Shown here: positions 28,400-36,578 of the stretch, in pieces | Layout of the letters: every line of letters begins with the position of its first letter | How positions within the stretch are numbered: position 1 is the first letter of the stretch | Source: Gemmatimonadota bacterium | Lineage (GTDB): Bacteria > Gemmatimonadota > Gemmatimonadetes > Gemmatimonadales > Gemmatimonadaceae | Direction of reading: 5' to 3' | NCBI GenBank assembly: GCA_014192065.1 | Contig: BJHH01000004.1 | Coordinates: 186,001-250,000 of the forward strand | Length of the DNA: 64,000 nucleotides | Notes under the pieces: generated by a model | The model's database searches: none | What the model saw: the letters and a program-made list of their open reading frames with translations, nothing else | Told to the model about the DNA's origin: nothing | Made by a program: the position numbers and the translations under genes

Positions 28400-29449
28400 A
28401 TGGCATCCGTTGAACTGAACGATCGCGAGCGGCAGGTCCTAGCAGCGGTGATCCGGTCGTACGTCGAGACCGCTGAACCCGCTGGATCGCGCACGGTCTC
28501 TCGCCAGTTCGCGCTCGGCGTGTCGCCGGCGACCATTCGCAACACGATGAGTGATCTGGAACAGAAGGGATTCCTGTTCCATCCGCACACGTCGGCCGGG
28601 CGTATCCCCACGGAAAAGGCATACCGCGTCTACGTGGACGAACTGATGCGTGTTACCCCGCTCGAGCAGGCGCAGCGCGCGCGCCTGCAGACGGAGATTG
28701 GTCAAGGCACGACCACGCTCGAGAGCGTCCTTCGCCGCGCTGCGCAGAGCCTCGGCGTGCTGACGCAGGAACTTGGCGTCGCGCTCGGACCGCGACTCGA
28801 CGACACCGTGCTGACCCGCCTCGAACTCGTGCGCCTGTCGTCGGAGCGCCTGATGCTCGTGCTCTCGCTCCGTGGTGGCGCCGTGCGGACGATCTTCATT
28901 GAAGTGCGCGGCGTCATTGGCGATGATGCGCTCGCGGAAGTGCAGCTCGTGCTGAACGAGCGCCTCGCGGGCCTGACGTTGTTGGCGATCCGCGGCTCGC
29001 TCAGTGAGCGGTTGCGTGACACGGGTTCCACCGGCGATTCGACGGAACTGCTCAACATTTTCCTGCAGGAAGGCGACCAGTTGTTCGACGTGGCGTCGCC
29101 CTCCGAAGGCGATGCGGTCGTGCTTGGCCAGACGTCGGTACTCGCCGACCAGCCCGAGTTTGCCGGCAGCGGCGACAAGCTGCGGCAACTGATCGAGCTC
29201 ACCGAAACGCGCACGCAGCTGGCGACACTGCTCCGCTCCCGCAAACAAAACGCGGGTGTGCAGATCACGATCGGCAACGAAAACGGCGAGACGCTGCTTG
29301 GCGGTCTCACTGTGGTCACCGCGGAGTACCGGGCGGGGAGTCTCTCCGGGGTGATCGGTGTGATCGGCCCGACGCGCATGCCGTATGAAAAGGTGATCTC
29401 GCTGGTCTCACACACATCGTCTCTCGTGACGGAACTTCTCCACGGATGA
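28400..29449 (+). CDS. hrcA: Heat-inducible transcription repressor HrcA
   Basis: The 349-residue repressor has the N-terminal winged-helix domain LNDRERQVLAAVIRSYVETAEPAGSRTVSRQF (shown here in two parts: LNDRERQVLAAVIRSYVETA and EPAGSRTVSR), SPATIRNTMSDLEQKGFL and HTSAGRIPTEKAYRVYVD. The GAF-like sensor domain and C-terminal GxIGPTRMPYEKVI follow. HrcA represses chaperone genes by binding the CIRCE inverted repeat and uses GroEL as a folding sensor. dnaJ follows by 36 bases, but grpE and dnaK are not in between. No CIRCE element (TTAGCACTC-N9-GAGTGCTAA) was seen near this gene. ATG 28400 has no clear Shine-Dalgarno site. Confidence 0.95.
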   Translation: MASVELNDRERQVLAAVIRSYVETAEPAGSRTVSRQFALGVSPATIRNTMSDLEQKGFLFHPHTSAGRIPTEKAYRVYVDELMRVTPLEQAQRARLQTEIGQGTTTLESVLRRAAQSLGVLTQELGVALGPRLDDTVLTRLELVRLSSERLMLVLSLRGGAVRTIFIEVRGVIGDDALAEVQLVLNERLAGLTLLAIRGSLSERLRDTGSTGDSTELLNIFLQEGDQLFDVASPSEGDAVVLGQTSVLADQPEFAGSGDKLRQLIELTETRTQLATLLRSRKQNAGVQITIGNENGETLLGGLTVVTAEYRAGSLSGVIGVIGPTRMPYEKVISLVSHTSSLVTELLHG

Positions 29450-29485
29450 CGCGACTTCTTTCCCGCACGGCGAGCGTGAACGCGA

Positions 29486-30622
29486 ATGGCTGATTTTTAC
29501 GCGATCCTTGGCATCGAGCGCACCGCGTCTGCCGAGGACCTCAAGCAGGCATATCGTCGCCTCGCGATGCAGTACCATCCCGACAAGAATGGCGGAAGCA
29601 AGGAAGCGGAAGACAAGTTCAAGGAACTGTCTGAAGCGTACGACGTGCTGCGCGACCCGCAGAAGCGCGCGGCGTACGACCGATACGGCGAGGCCGGACT
29701 ACGCGGTGGCGGCGGAGGCGGGCAGGGGGGATTCCACCACGTGGATCTCTCTGAGGCGCTCAATATTTTTATGCGCGACTTTGGGCTCGGCGACATGTTT
29801 GCGCAGGCCGGCGGGCAGCGGCAGTCGGGGCCGCGTGCCGGCGCGGACATCAAGATCGATCTGCACCTGACGATGGCCGAGGTGGCCATGGGCGCGAACA
29901 AGACGGTCAAGGTCAAGCTGCTTGATCCGTGCGAACGCTGCGCCGGATCCGGCGCCGAATCGGGCACGAAGCCCAAGCGGTGCACCACCTGCGCTGGCGT
30001 CGGCGAAGTGCGTCGTTCGCAGCGGTCGTTCTTCGGGCAGTTCGTGAGCGTCGCGCCATGTCCAACGTGTAGCGGCGAGGGTGTGATGATTTCGTCGCCC
30101 TGTAAGTCGTGTCGCGGCGAAGGACGGCAGCGTGGTGACCATACGATCCCGATCGAAGTGCCCGCGGGTGTCGCGACGGGGCAGTACATGCATATGCGCG
30201 GCGTCGGCAACGCGGGCACGCGAGCCGGTCCGCGTGGCGACATCCTCGTGATGTTCGACGTGGACGAGGACGACCGGTTCGAGCGTGACGGTGAGGATCT
30301 CTTCACCGAAGTGCTGGTGTCGTTCCCGCAGGCCGTGAAGGGCGCTGATGTCGAAGTGCCCGGCGTCCTCGGTCCGATTTCGCTACGCATCCCGGCGGGT
30401 ACGCAGAGCGGTCAGCTGTTCCAGGTGCGCGGTCGCGGCCTGCCGCGCGTAAACGCAAGCGGCACGGGGGACATGCACGTGCGGGTGCAGGTGTGGGTGC
30501 CGACCGATCTCACAGCGGATGCGGCCAAGGCGGTCGAGCTGCTTGGTCCGCTGCTCGGGCCGGTGCCGGAACGTCGCGAGAAAGGGTTCTGGCAGAAGAT
30601 GAAAGAAGCGCTCGGCGCGTGA
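29486..30622 (+). CDS. dnaJ: Chaperone protein DnaJ (type I, with zinc-finger domain)
   Basis: The 378-residue co-chaperone has a J domain at 1-70 with the HPD motif in [10 protein letters not shown] short Gly-rich linker follows, then four CxxCxGxG repeats ([32 protein letters not shown], about 150-215) that bind two zinc ions, and the C-terminal client-binding domain. It stimulates DnaK ATPase and binds unfolded proteins. The G/F linker is short and low in Phe compared with E. coli DnaJ. The stop overlaps the prmA GTG start (GTGA at 30619-30622). Confidence 0.97.
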   Translation: MADFYAILGIERTASAEDLKQAYRRLAMQYHPDKNGGSKEAEDKFKELSEAYDVLRDPQKRAAYDRYGEAGLRGGGGGGQGGFHHVDLSEALNIFMRDFGLGDMFAQAGGQRQSGPRAGADIKIDLHLTMAEVAMGANKTVKVKLLDPCERCAGSGAESGTKPKRCTTCAGVGEVRRSQRSFFGQFVSVAPCPTCSGEGVMISSPCKSCRGEGRQRGDHTIPIEVPAGVATGQYMHMRGVGNAGTRAGPRGDILVMFDVDEDDRFERDGEDLFTEVLVSFPQAVKGADVEVPGVLGPISLRIPAGTQSGQLFQVRGRGLPRVNASGTGDMHVRVQVWVPTDLTADAAKAVELLGPLLGPVPERREKGFWQKMKEALGA

Positions 30623-31449
30623 CCATTCGTCTCAGTGTTGTCCCGTCGGCTGACACACTCGATGCAGTGAGCACGGCGATGTTCGCCGCGGGCGCCGAGG
30701 CGTTGCAGGAAGCCAACGGTGCGCTGCTGACCAATGTGCCCGACGATGCGACGGCGCGGACGCTCAGCGCGGCGGCGCTGGCCATCGATCCCGGCGCGAT
30801 CATCGAGACGGCTGAATCGCCGCACGTCGACTGGTCCACCGCGTGGCGCTCACAGATTCGCGCGCACACAGTGGGTCTGCTCACGGTCGCCCCGCCCTGG
30901 CTTGCCGATTCGTTCCTGCCCGAACGGTTGATCGTGATCGATCCGGCGATGGCGTTTGGTACCGGCGATCACGAAACAACGCGGGGGGTGTTGCGGGTGA
31001 TGCAGGACGTCATTCGCCCTGGCGACGTCGTCGCGGATCTCGGGGCGGGAAGCGCCGTGCTCGCGATCGCGGCGGCCAAGCTTGGTGCCGCGCGCGTGTT
31101 CGCGATCGAGAACGACCCCGACGCTATTGGAAATGCCGAGGCGAACGTGCAGGCCAACGGCGTCGCGCAGCAGGTCTGCGTGTTCGCGGGAGACGCGCAT
31201 GTGTTATTGCCGCTCGCGTCGCTGGCGCAGCCAGTGCGTGTGGTGCTCGCCAACATTGTCTCCGGCGTGATCCGCGAACTGCTGCCGGTGATCGGCCGCT
31301 CGCTCGCTGAGGGAGGAGTAGTCATCTTCTCCGGAATGCTGGTCACCGAACGCGATGTCATGGTGGAGCTGTTCGAGACCGCCGGTTGGGCGTTGGGTCC
31401 TGAGCATGCTGAAGGCGAATGGTGGACGTGCAGCGTGGTACGCTCGTGA
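30619..31449 (+). CDS. prmA: Ribosomal protein L11 methyltransferase PrmA
   Basis: The 276-residue class I SAM-dependent methyltransferase has [16 protein letters not shown], motif [21 protein letters not shown], acidic loop [16 protein letters not shown] and LANIVSGVI in place of the more usual ANIL block. The WSTAWRSQ region and FxGTGxH motif are specific for PrmA, which trimethylates ribosomal protein L11. The GTG overlapping the dnaJ stop was chosen. The stop overlaps the rsmE start (GTGA at 31446-31449), so dnaJ-prmA-rsmE look translationally coupled. Confidence 0.93.
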   Translation: MTIRLSVVPSADTLDAVSTAMFAAGAEALQEANGALLTNVPDDATARTLSAAALAIDPGAIIETAESPHVDWSTAWRSQIRAHTVGLLTVAPPWLADSFLPERLIVIDPAMAFGTGDHETTRGVLRVMQDVIRPGDVVADLGAGSAVLAIAAAKLGAARVFAIENDPDAIGNAEANVQANGVAQQVCVFAGDAHVLLPLASLAQPVRVVLANIVSGVIRELLPVIGRSLAEGGVVIFSGMLVTERDVMVELFETAGWALGPEHAEGEWWTCSVVRS

Positions 31450-32240
31450 GCACGCCGATATTTGTCACTGCCGAACCCATGGTCGCAGGCAAGCAGCTCA
31501 CGCTTGGCGAGCAAGAGGCCCATCACATCCGGGTGCGCCGCCTCGACGTCGGCACGCCGGTCGGGCTCCTCGACGGGCAGGGCTCGCGTGGTTCCGGCAT
31601 TCTGGTGCGGCTGGCGAAGCGCAGCGCCACCGTTGAGGTCCACGAAGTGCGCGCCGAGCCGCCGCGGCGGCCCGTGCATCTGTTGCTCCCGATCGCGGAC
31701 AAGGAACGGATGCTCTGGCTCGCCGAGAAAACGACCGAGCTTGGCGCCGCCAGTTGGCGGCCAGTGAAGTACCGCCGGTCGCACAGCGTCGCTTCGCGCG
31801 GCGAGGGGACGATGTTTACCCAAAAGGTGGCCGCGCGCATGGCGAGCGCGCTCGAGCAGTCGAACAACGCCTGGCTGCCGTCGATCTTTCCTGATGCCAC
31901 GCTGGAGCGTGCTATTGCTGCCGCGCCGCAGGGCGTTCGCATGATTCTTGATGGCAGCGGCACGCCGCTCGCGCGGGTGGCTGCGCTCGTCGAGCAGCCC
32001 GTCGTGCATCCGGATGCAGGCGAGCAGATGGCGCCGATCGTGATCGCCGTGGGTCCCGAAGGTGGGATTGAGCAGGACGAGCTCGACCGATTGGTGGAGG
32101 CCGGCTTCGTTCCCGTGAGCATCGGCGCAACAATCCTGCGATTCGAAACCGCCGCGATCTCCGCGCTCGGAATCGTCCAGTCGTTGATCGGTGCGGAGTC
32201 GTGTGGCGACGCATCGCGTGATCGGAGTGACCGGTCATGA
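31446..32240 (+). CDS. rsmE: 16S rRNA m3U1498 methyltransferase RsmE
   Basis: The 264-residue SPOUT methyltransferase has an N-terminal PUA-like domain (EQEAHHIRVRRLDVGTPVGLLDG) and a C-terminal knot domain with LLLPIADKERMLWLAEKTTELGA, KVAARMASALEQSNNAWLP, VGPEGGIEQDELD and LRFETAAISALGIVQSL. It methylates U1498 of 16S rRNA. GTG 31446 overlaps the prmA stop. The stop overlaps the start of the HIT gene (ATGA at 32237-32240). In place of the usual SRSQ run the sequence has ARMASALEQSNN. Confidence 0.93.
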   Translation: MSTPIFVTAEPMVAGKQLTLGEQEAHHIRVRRLDVGTPVGLLDGQGSRGSGILVRLAKRSATVEVHEVRAEPPRRPVHLLLPIADKERMLWLAEKTTELGAASWRPVKYRRSHSVASRGEGTMFTQKVAARMASALEQSNNAWLPSIFPDATLERAIAAAPQGVRMILDGSGTPLARVAALVEQPVVHPDAGEQMAPIVIAVGPEGGIEQDELDRLVEAGFVPVSIGATILRFETAAISALGIVQSLIGAESCGDASRDRSDRS

Positions 32241-32575
32241 GCGCTTGCCTCTTCTGCAGAATCGTTGCCGGCGACGTTTCAGCCACGATCGTTGCACAGA
32301 ACGAGCTCTGCATGGCCTTCCGGGACATTGGGCCACAGGCGCCGACGCACATCGTGGTGATTCCCAAGGCACACTGTCGGTCGCTGAACGACCTGGGCGA
32401 CGCGACGCTTGCTGCCGCCCTATTCCAGATGGCCCGCGAGGTCGCGAACGCCGAGCATGTCGACGAGAGCGGCTACCGCGTGGTCATCAACACGGGACGG
32501 GATGGGGGGCAGAGCGTGGATCACCTGCACTTGCATGTGCTCGGCGGGCGGGCGATGCACTGGCCCCCGGGGTAA
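32237..32575 (+). CDS. HIT-family nucleotide hydrolase (HinT-like)
   Basis: The 112-residue protein has the N-terminal CLFCRIVAGDVSATIVAQNE and the C-terminal histidine triad DHLHLHVLGGRAMHWPPG, typical of HinT-type purine nucleoside phosphoramidases that cleave AMP-NH2-like bonds. The Cys pair near the start (CLFC) is a common zinc site in bacterial members. It is the last gene of the dnaJ-prmA-rsmE-HIT series and ends nine bases before the convergent sdhB stop. Confidence 0.94.
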   Translation: MSACLFCRIVAGDVSATIVAQNELCMAFRDIGPQAPTHIVVIPKAHCRSLNDLGDATLAAALFQMAREVANAEHVDESGYRVVINTGRDGGQSVDHLHLHVLGGRAMHWPPG

Positions 32576-32584
32576 CGGCGCGCC

Positions 32585-33403
32585 TTACTTCTCCTTGCGG
32601 CGCGAGAAAATCTGGACCAACTGCCCGATCGGATCGTAGGCGTGATCCACGACGCGTTCCTTGAGTGGAATAATCGCGTTGTCCGTGATGTGGATGTTCT
32701 CAGGGCAGACTTCGGTACAGCACTTCGTGATATTGCAGTAGCCGATACCAAATTCGTCCTTGAGCGCCGGTACGCGATCGGCCGTGTCCAGCGGGTGCAT
32801 TTCAAGGGCCGCCACCTGCATGATGAAACGCGGTCCGACAAACTGGTCGTGCATGTGGTGATCGCGGAGGACGTGACAGACGTCCTGGCAGAGGAAGCAC
32901 TCAATGCACTTCCGTAACTCCTGCACACGATCCGCATCCGCCTGCTGGATACGGTATGTTCCGTCCGGCATGTCCGGTTTGCGTGGCTGAAACTTCTGGA
33001 TCCGTTTCTTGACTTCGTAATTCCACGATACGTCCGTGACGAGGTCCTTCACGTGCGGGAAGGCGCGCATCGGCTCCACCGTGATGGCCTGATCGGCCGG
33101 CAGCTGGTCGAGGCGCGTCATGCACATCAACTTCGGTTTGCCGTTAATCTCGGCGGAACATGATCCGCACTTGCCGGCCTTGCAGTTCCAGCGGCAGGCG
33201 AGGTCGTTTGCCTGCTCGGCCTGGATCTGGTGCACCGCGTCGAGCACGACCATACCGTCGCTCACCTGTGCGGTGAACTCCTTGAACTCGCCCGTGCCGC
33301 GCTCGCCACGCCAGAGCTTGAACGTCTGTGTGCGCGTCTGCTCGGTCGGTCCCTCACCCGTCGCGCCCGTCGAGACGCCGGTCGTTGGCATTGTTTGCAT
33401 CAT
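32585..33403 (-). CDS. sdhB: Succinate dehydrogenase, iron-sulfur subunit
   Basis: The 272-residue protein carries all three cluster sites: plant-ferredoxin [2Fe-2S] motif CRWNCKAGKCGSCS with a later Cys (about 72-100), then CIECFLCQDVC and CNITKCCTEVCPENI for the [4Fe-4S] and [3Fe-4S] clusters. It passes electrons from SdhA flavin toward the membrane anchor. The first about 20 residues are Thr/Gly-rich and could be shorter in the true protein, as there are two adjacent Met codons. The start overlaps the sdhA stop by four bases, and the gene closes the sdhCAB operon. Confidence 0.96.
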   Translation of the reverse strand: MMQTMPTTGVSTGATGEGPTEQTRTQTFKLWRGERGTGEFKEFTAQVSDGMVVLDAVHQIQAEQANDLACRWNCKAGKCGSCSAEINGKPKLMCMTRLDQLPADQAITVEPMRAFPHVKDLVTDVSWNYEVKKRIQKFQPRKPDMPDGTYRIQQADADRVQELRKCIECFLCQDVCHVLRDHHMHDQFVGPRFIMQVAALEMHPLDTADRVPALKDEFGIGYCNITKCCTEVCPENIHITDNAIIPLKERVVDHAYDPIGQLVQIFSRRKEK

Positions 33404-35217
33404 CTGTTCTCCTCGACGGCTGCCTTGAGGTGAGCCGGCATCTCCGGAATCGTCTCGCGCTTTAGCTGCATCTCGCCGTCCGTGCCTTTGGTGATCACGA
33501 AGTTGAAGGTGCCGAACGCGGGGTCCTTGTCCGGCATGTCTTCACGGAAATGGCCGCCGCGGCTTTCCTTGCGTTCGATCGCGCAGCGCGTGATGGCCTC
33601 CGATACCGTCAGCAGGTTCGGTAGGTCGAGCGCCGTGTGCCAGCCCGGGTTGTATTCGCGGTTGCCGCGCACATGCACCGTCGCCGCCTTCTGCTTGAGC
33701 GTCTGAATGGCGGCGAGCGCCGTCTGCATTTCGTCTTCAAGGCGCACGATGCCGACGTTCTGCTGCATCGTAGTCTGCAGTGCATCCTGCACCTGATACG
33801 GCCCGTCGTCATTGGCTGGGCGATCGAATGGCGCGAGTGCCGCGCGCGCGGCGGCGTCGGCTTGTGTTGTGTCGATCGTGTAGTTGGGATGCTCTTTCGC
33901 GAACGCGGCGGCATGCTCGCCGGCGCGTTTGCCGAACACGACGAGGTCGGACAGCGAATTGCCACCGAGGCGGTTGGCGCCGTGCAGTCCTGCGGCGACT
34001 TCGCCACACGCAAAGAGGCCGGGCACCGTAGTCATCTGCGTGTCGCCGTCGACGCGCACGCCGCCCATCACGTAGTGGGTGGTCGGGCCGATTTCCATCG
34101 GCTCCTTGGTGATGTCGATCCCCGCGAGTTGCATGAACTGATGGTACATGGACGGGAGTTTGCGCTTGATGTGCGCTTCGGCCTGCGGGATCTTCTCCTT
34201 GATCCACGCAATGTCGAGGAAGACGCCGCCGTGCGGTGAGCCGCGGCCGGCCTTCACTTCGCGATTGATCATCCGTGAGACGTGGTCGCGCGTGAGGAGT
34301 TCGGGTGGGCGGCGTGCCTCTTTGTCGCCCGTCACGTAGCGCCAGCCCTCTTCTTCGTTGTCGGCAGTGGACGACTTGTAGTTGTCCGGGATGTTGTCAA
34401 ACATGAACCGCCTGCCGTCCTTGTTTTTCAAAATCCCGCCCTCGCCCCGCACACCTTCGGTCACGAGAATGCCCCGTACCGACGGTGGCCAGATCATTCC
34501 GGTCGGGTGGAACTGCACAAACTCCATGTCCTGGAGCGCCGCGCCCGCGTGGTACGCCAGTGATTGGCCGTCGCCCGTATACTCCCACGAATTGGACGTG
34601 ATCTTGTACGCGCGGCCAATACCGCCTGTAGCCATGACGACTGCTGCTGCCTTGAACAGGCGGAAGGTGCCGCGATCGCGATCGTAGCCGAACGCGCCAC
34701 ACACGCGCCCACCATCGGTGAGCAGGGTGAGCACGGTCACTTCCATGTGGACGTCGATGCCCTGATGGATGCCGTGATCCTGCAGCGTGCGGATCATTTC
34801 GAGGCCGGTGCGATCGCCGACGTGGGCGAGGCGCGGATACCGGTGGCCGCCGAAATTGCGCTGGAGGATGCGGCCGTCTGGCGTGCGGTCGAAAAGCGAA
34901 CCCCACGCCTCAAGCTCGTTTACGCGATCGGGCGCTTCTTTGGCGTGCAGCTCGGCCATGCGCCAGTTGCTGAGGTACTGCCCGCCACGCATCGTGTCGG
35001 CGAAGTGCACCTTCCAGCCGTCGCGATCATCCACGTTGGCCATCGCGGCGGCTATGCCGCCCTCGGCCACCACCGTGTGCGCCTTGCCGAGAAGCGACTT
35101 GCACACAAGCCCGACGCGGAGGCCGGTCGAGGCCGCTTCGATGGCGGCACGCAATCCGGCGCCACCCGCGCCGATCACGAGGACATCGTGTTCCACCGTC
35201 TGGTAGTCACCGGCCAT
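33400..35217 (-). CDS. sdhA: Succinate dehydrogenase, flavoprotein subunit
   Basis: The 605-residue flavoprotein has the FAD-binding DVLVIGAGGAGLRAAIEA at the N-terminus, the covalent FAD attachment region SLLGKAHTVVAEGGIAAAMAN (His), QFHPTGMIWPPSVRG, HYVMGGVRVDGD, GLFACGEVAAGLHGANRLGGNSLSD and the capping domain. It oxidises succinate to fumarate. VEHDVLVIG and the RG(T/D)xxRLFKAAAVVMATGGIG-type region resemble the actinobacterial Sdh1 class; this comparison is from memory. The ATG overlaps the sdhC stop (TAATG). Confidence 0.96.
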   Translation of the reverse strand: MAGDYQTVEHDVLVIGAGGAGLRAAIEAASTGLRVGLVCKSLLGKAHTVVAEGGIAAAMANVDDRDGWKVHFADTMRGGQYLSNWRMAELHAKEAPDRVNELEAWGSLFDRTPDGRILQRNFGGHRYPRLAHVGDRTGLEMIRTLQDHGIHQGIDVHMEVTVLTLLTDGGRVCGAFGYDRDRGTFRLFKAAAVVMATGGIGRAYKITSNSWEYTGDGQSLAYHAGAALQDMEFVQFHPTGMIWPPSVRGILVTEGVRGEGGILKNKDGRRFMFDNIPDNYKSSTADNEEEGWRYVTGDKEARRPPELLTRDHVSRMINREVKAGRGSPHGGVFLDIAWIKEKIPQAEAHIKRKLPSMYHQFMQLAGIDITKEPMEIGPTTHYVMGGVRVDGDTQMTTVPGLFACGEVAAGLHGANRLGGNSLSDLVVFGKRAGEHAAAFAKEHPNYTIDTTQADAAARAALAPFDRPANDDGPYQVQDALQTTMQQNVGIVRLEDEMQTALAAIQTLKQKAATVHVRGNREYNPGWHTALDLPNLLTVSEAITRCAIERKESRGGHFREDMPDKDPAFGTFNFVITKGTDGEMQLKRETIPEMPAHLKAAVEENR

Positions 35218-36011
35218 TAGAACAGTCTCCAGTCGGTGATATAGCCGCCAGCACAGAGGCGGATGTAGAGATCGGTGAAGGCCACGCTAAACATCGACCA
35301 TCGCGCGAGCGCGCCGTGCTTCTGGTTGAGTCGCGAGCAGCCGGCGTAGCAGGCCGCGCGAATCGGCTGGCCGCTGAGGCGGTCCTTAAAACCGCCGATC
35401 ACGTGGCGCAGCGAGTGGCAGCCGAGCGTATAGCTTGCGAGCAGCGCCACGTTCGCCCACATGAGAATCGTGCCGAGCCCGATACCGAACTGGGTCCCGC
35501 CGGCGCCATTGTCCCAGAAGAAGGCGAGCCACGCGTCGTACCCGAGCAGCGAGATGAAGAGCAAAGCGACATACATCGAGTAGCGGTGCAGGTTCTGCAG
35601 CCAATTGGGGAACGGCTTCTCGCCGCGGTACGTCGTGCGCGGCTCGCCGACGGCGCAGGCGGCGGGGTCGGCCCAAAATCCCTTGTAGTAGGCCCCGCGA
35701 TAGTAGTAACAAGTGAATCGGAAGAGGCCAGGGAAGGGCAGGATCAGCAGCGCAGGATAGAAGAACATCTCTGGCCACCACGCGGGCCGCGGGCCAAACC
35801 ATGCGTGTTGCGTGGGGCCCCAGATCTCCGGCGCGTGGAAGGGAGAGAAGTAGGGGCCGAACACATAATCGCTCGTCTGAAAGGCAGACCACGTTCCGTA
35901 GATGAGAAACGTGCTGAATGAGATGAGTACGAGGAGCGGGGAGACCCACCAGAGGTCGCGGCGAAGTGTCTCGCCAAAACTTCTCTGGATGGGGAGCGGT
36001 TGATGAGTCAT
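35217..36011 (-). CDS. sdhC: Succinate dehydrogenase membrane anchor, five-helix Sdh1-like type
   Basis: The 264-residue integral membrane protein has five predicted helices (about 22-40, 80-97, 144-162, 176-196, 236-256). It is a single large anchor rather than the usual SdhC/SdhD pair of three helices each. It is rich in conserved-looking Cys and His: RFTCYYYRGAYYKGFW (Cys101), DPAACAVGEP (Cys119), NLHRYSMY (His142), LGCHSLRHVIGG (Cys198, His199, His203) and ACYAGCSRLNQKHG (Cys221, Cys225, His232). Mycobacterium smegmatis Sdh1 has a five-helix anchor with a membrane-embedded Rieske-type cluster and no heme; this protein seems to be of that kind. ATG 36011 has CAGGA just upstream and removes a Pro/Ser-rich extension. 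Confidence 0.85.
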   Translation of the reverse strand: MTHQPLPIQRSFGETLRRDLWWVSPLLVLISFSTFLIYGTWSAFQTSDYVFGPYFSPFHAPEIWGPTQHAWFGPRPAWWPEMFFYPALLILPFPGLFRFTCYYYRGAYYKGFWADPAACAVGEPRTTYRGEKPFPNWLQNLHRYSMYVALLFISLLGYDAWLAFFWDNGAGGTQFGIGLGTILMWANVALLASYTLGCHSLRHVIGGFKDRLSGQPIRAACYAGCSRLNQKHGALARWSMFSVAFTDLYIRLCAGGYITDWRLF

Positions 36012-36177
36012 GGTTCCTGAATGATAGTTGTCGGCGCCGTGCATGGAACTGCAGGGATCGCGCGCCAGATGCGCCAGACGCGGCGGAACCGGCAGACTGT
36101 GCGCTGAGCCGGCCGACACCTGTGCTCGAGCCCCGCCATCAGATCCGACCTTCGCGCATCCTTGATATAGGGCCCTG

Positions 36178-36196
36178 CACTCAACTAACTTGAGTG
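36178..36196. repeat. 19-base inverted repeat upstream of rpsU
   Basis: CACTCAA (36178-36184) and TTGAGTG (36190-36196) are perfect inverted copies separated by CTAAC. The element lies 46 bases before the rpsU TTG start and eight bases after a TATA-like GATATAG (36164-36170), so it could be an operator at the transcription start or a hairpin at the 5' end of the rpsU message. Otherwise the 231-base region between the divergent sdh and rpsU genes shows no defined element. Confidence 0.45.
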
Positions 36197-36242
36197 GCTA
36201 CCATCCGGCGCCCAGGGCGCCACCTAAGGGGGGAAGACCAGG

Positions 36243-36431
36243 TTGTCAGAAGTCATTATCCACGAGGACGAGAACTTCGAACGAGCTCTCAAGCGCTTCA
36301 AGAAGAAGTGTGAGAAGGCCGGAATTCTCTCGGACCTCAGGAAGCACCGCCATTACGAAAAGCCCAGCGAAAAGCGCAAGCGAAAGATGAACGCCGCCAC
36401 GCGAAAGAATCGCCGTACGCGCTCCAGCTAG
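36243..36431 (+). CDS. rpsU: 30S ribosomal protein S21
   Basis: The 62-residue, strongly basic protein has the S21 start [26 protein letters not shown] and the basic C-terminal stretch [15 protein letters not shown] (quoted here in pieces shorter than the family alignment). S21 binds the 30S platform near the anti-Shine-Dalgarno helix. The TTG start is supported by a strong purine run, AAGGGGGGAAG, about seven bases upstream. It is transcribed alone between divergent sdhC and a good intrinsic terminator. Confidence 0.95.
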   Translation: MSEVIIHEDENFERALKRFKKKCEKAGILSDLRKHRHYEKPSEKRKRKMNAATRKNRRTRSS

Positions 36432-36508
36432 TGACGGTTGCAGCCTCAAACCCCTCTTGGGAGCCGGGACGAGCGGCGTGATCCCGGTCGGTACGCATGA
36501 CCCAGAAG

Positions 36509-36545
36509 CCCGAACGAGCGATCTCGATCGCCCGCTCGGGTTTTT
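36509..36545 (+). terminator. Intrinsic terminator after rpsU
   Basis: The arms CCCGAACGAGCGAT (36509-36522) and ATCGCCCGCTCGGG (36527-36540) pair at 12 of 14 positions around a CTCG loop and are followed directly by TTTTT (36541-36545). It is a typical Rho-independent terminator that separates rpsU from mutS2. Confidence 0.85.
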
Positions 36546-36578
36546 GATACCGCGGATCTCGCCAAGAGGTTGCTGTCG

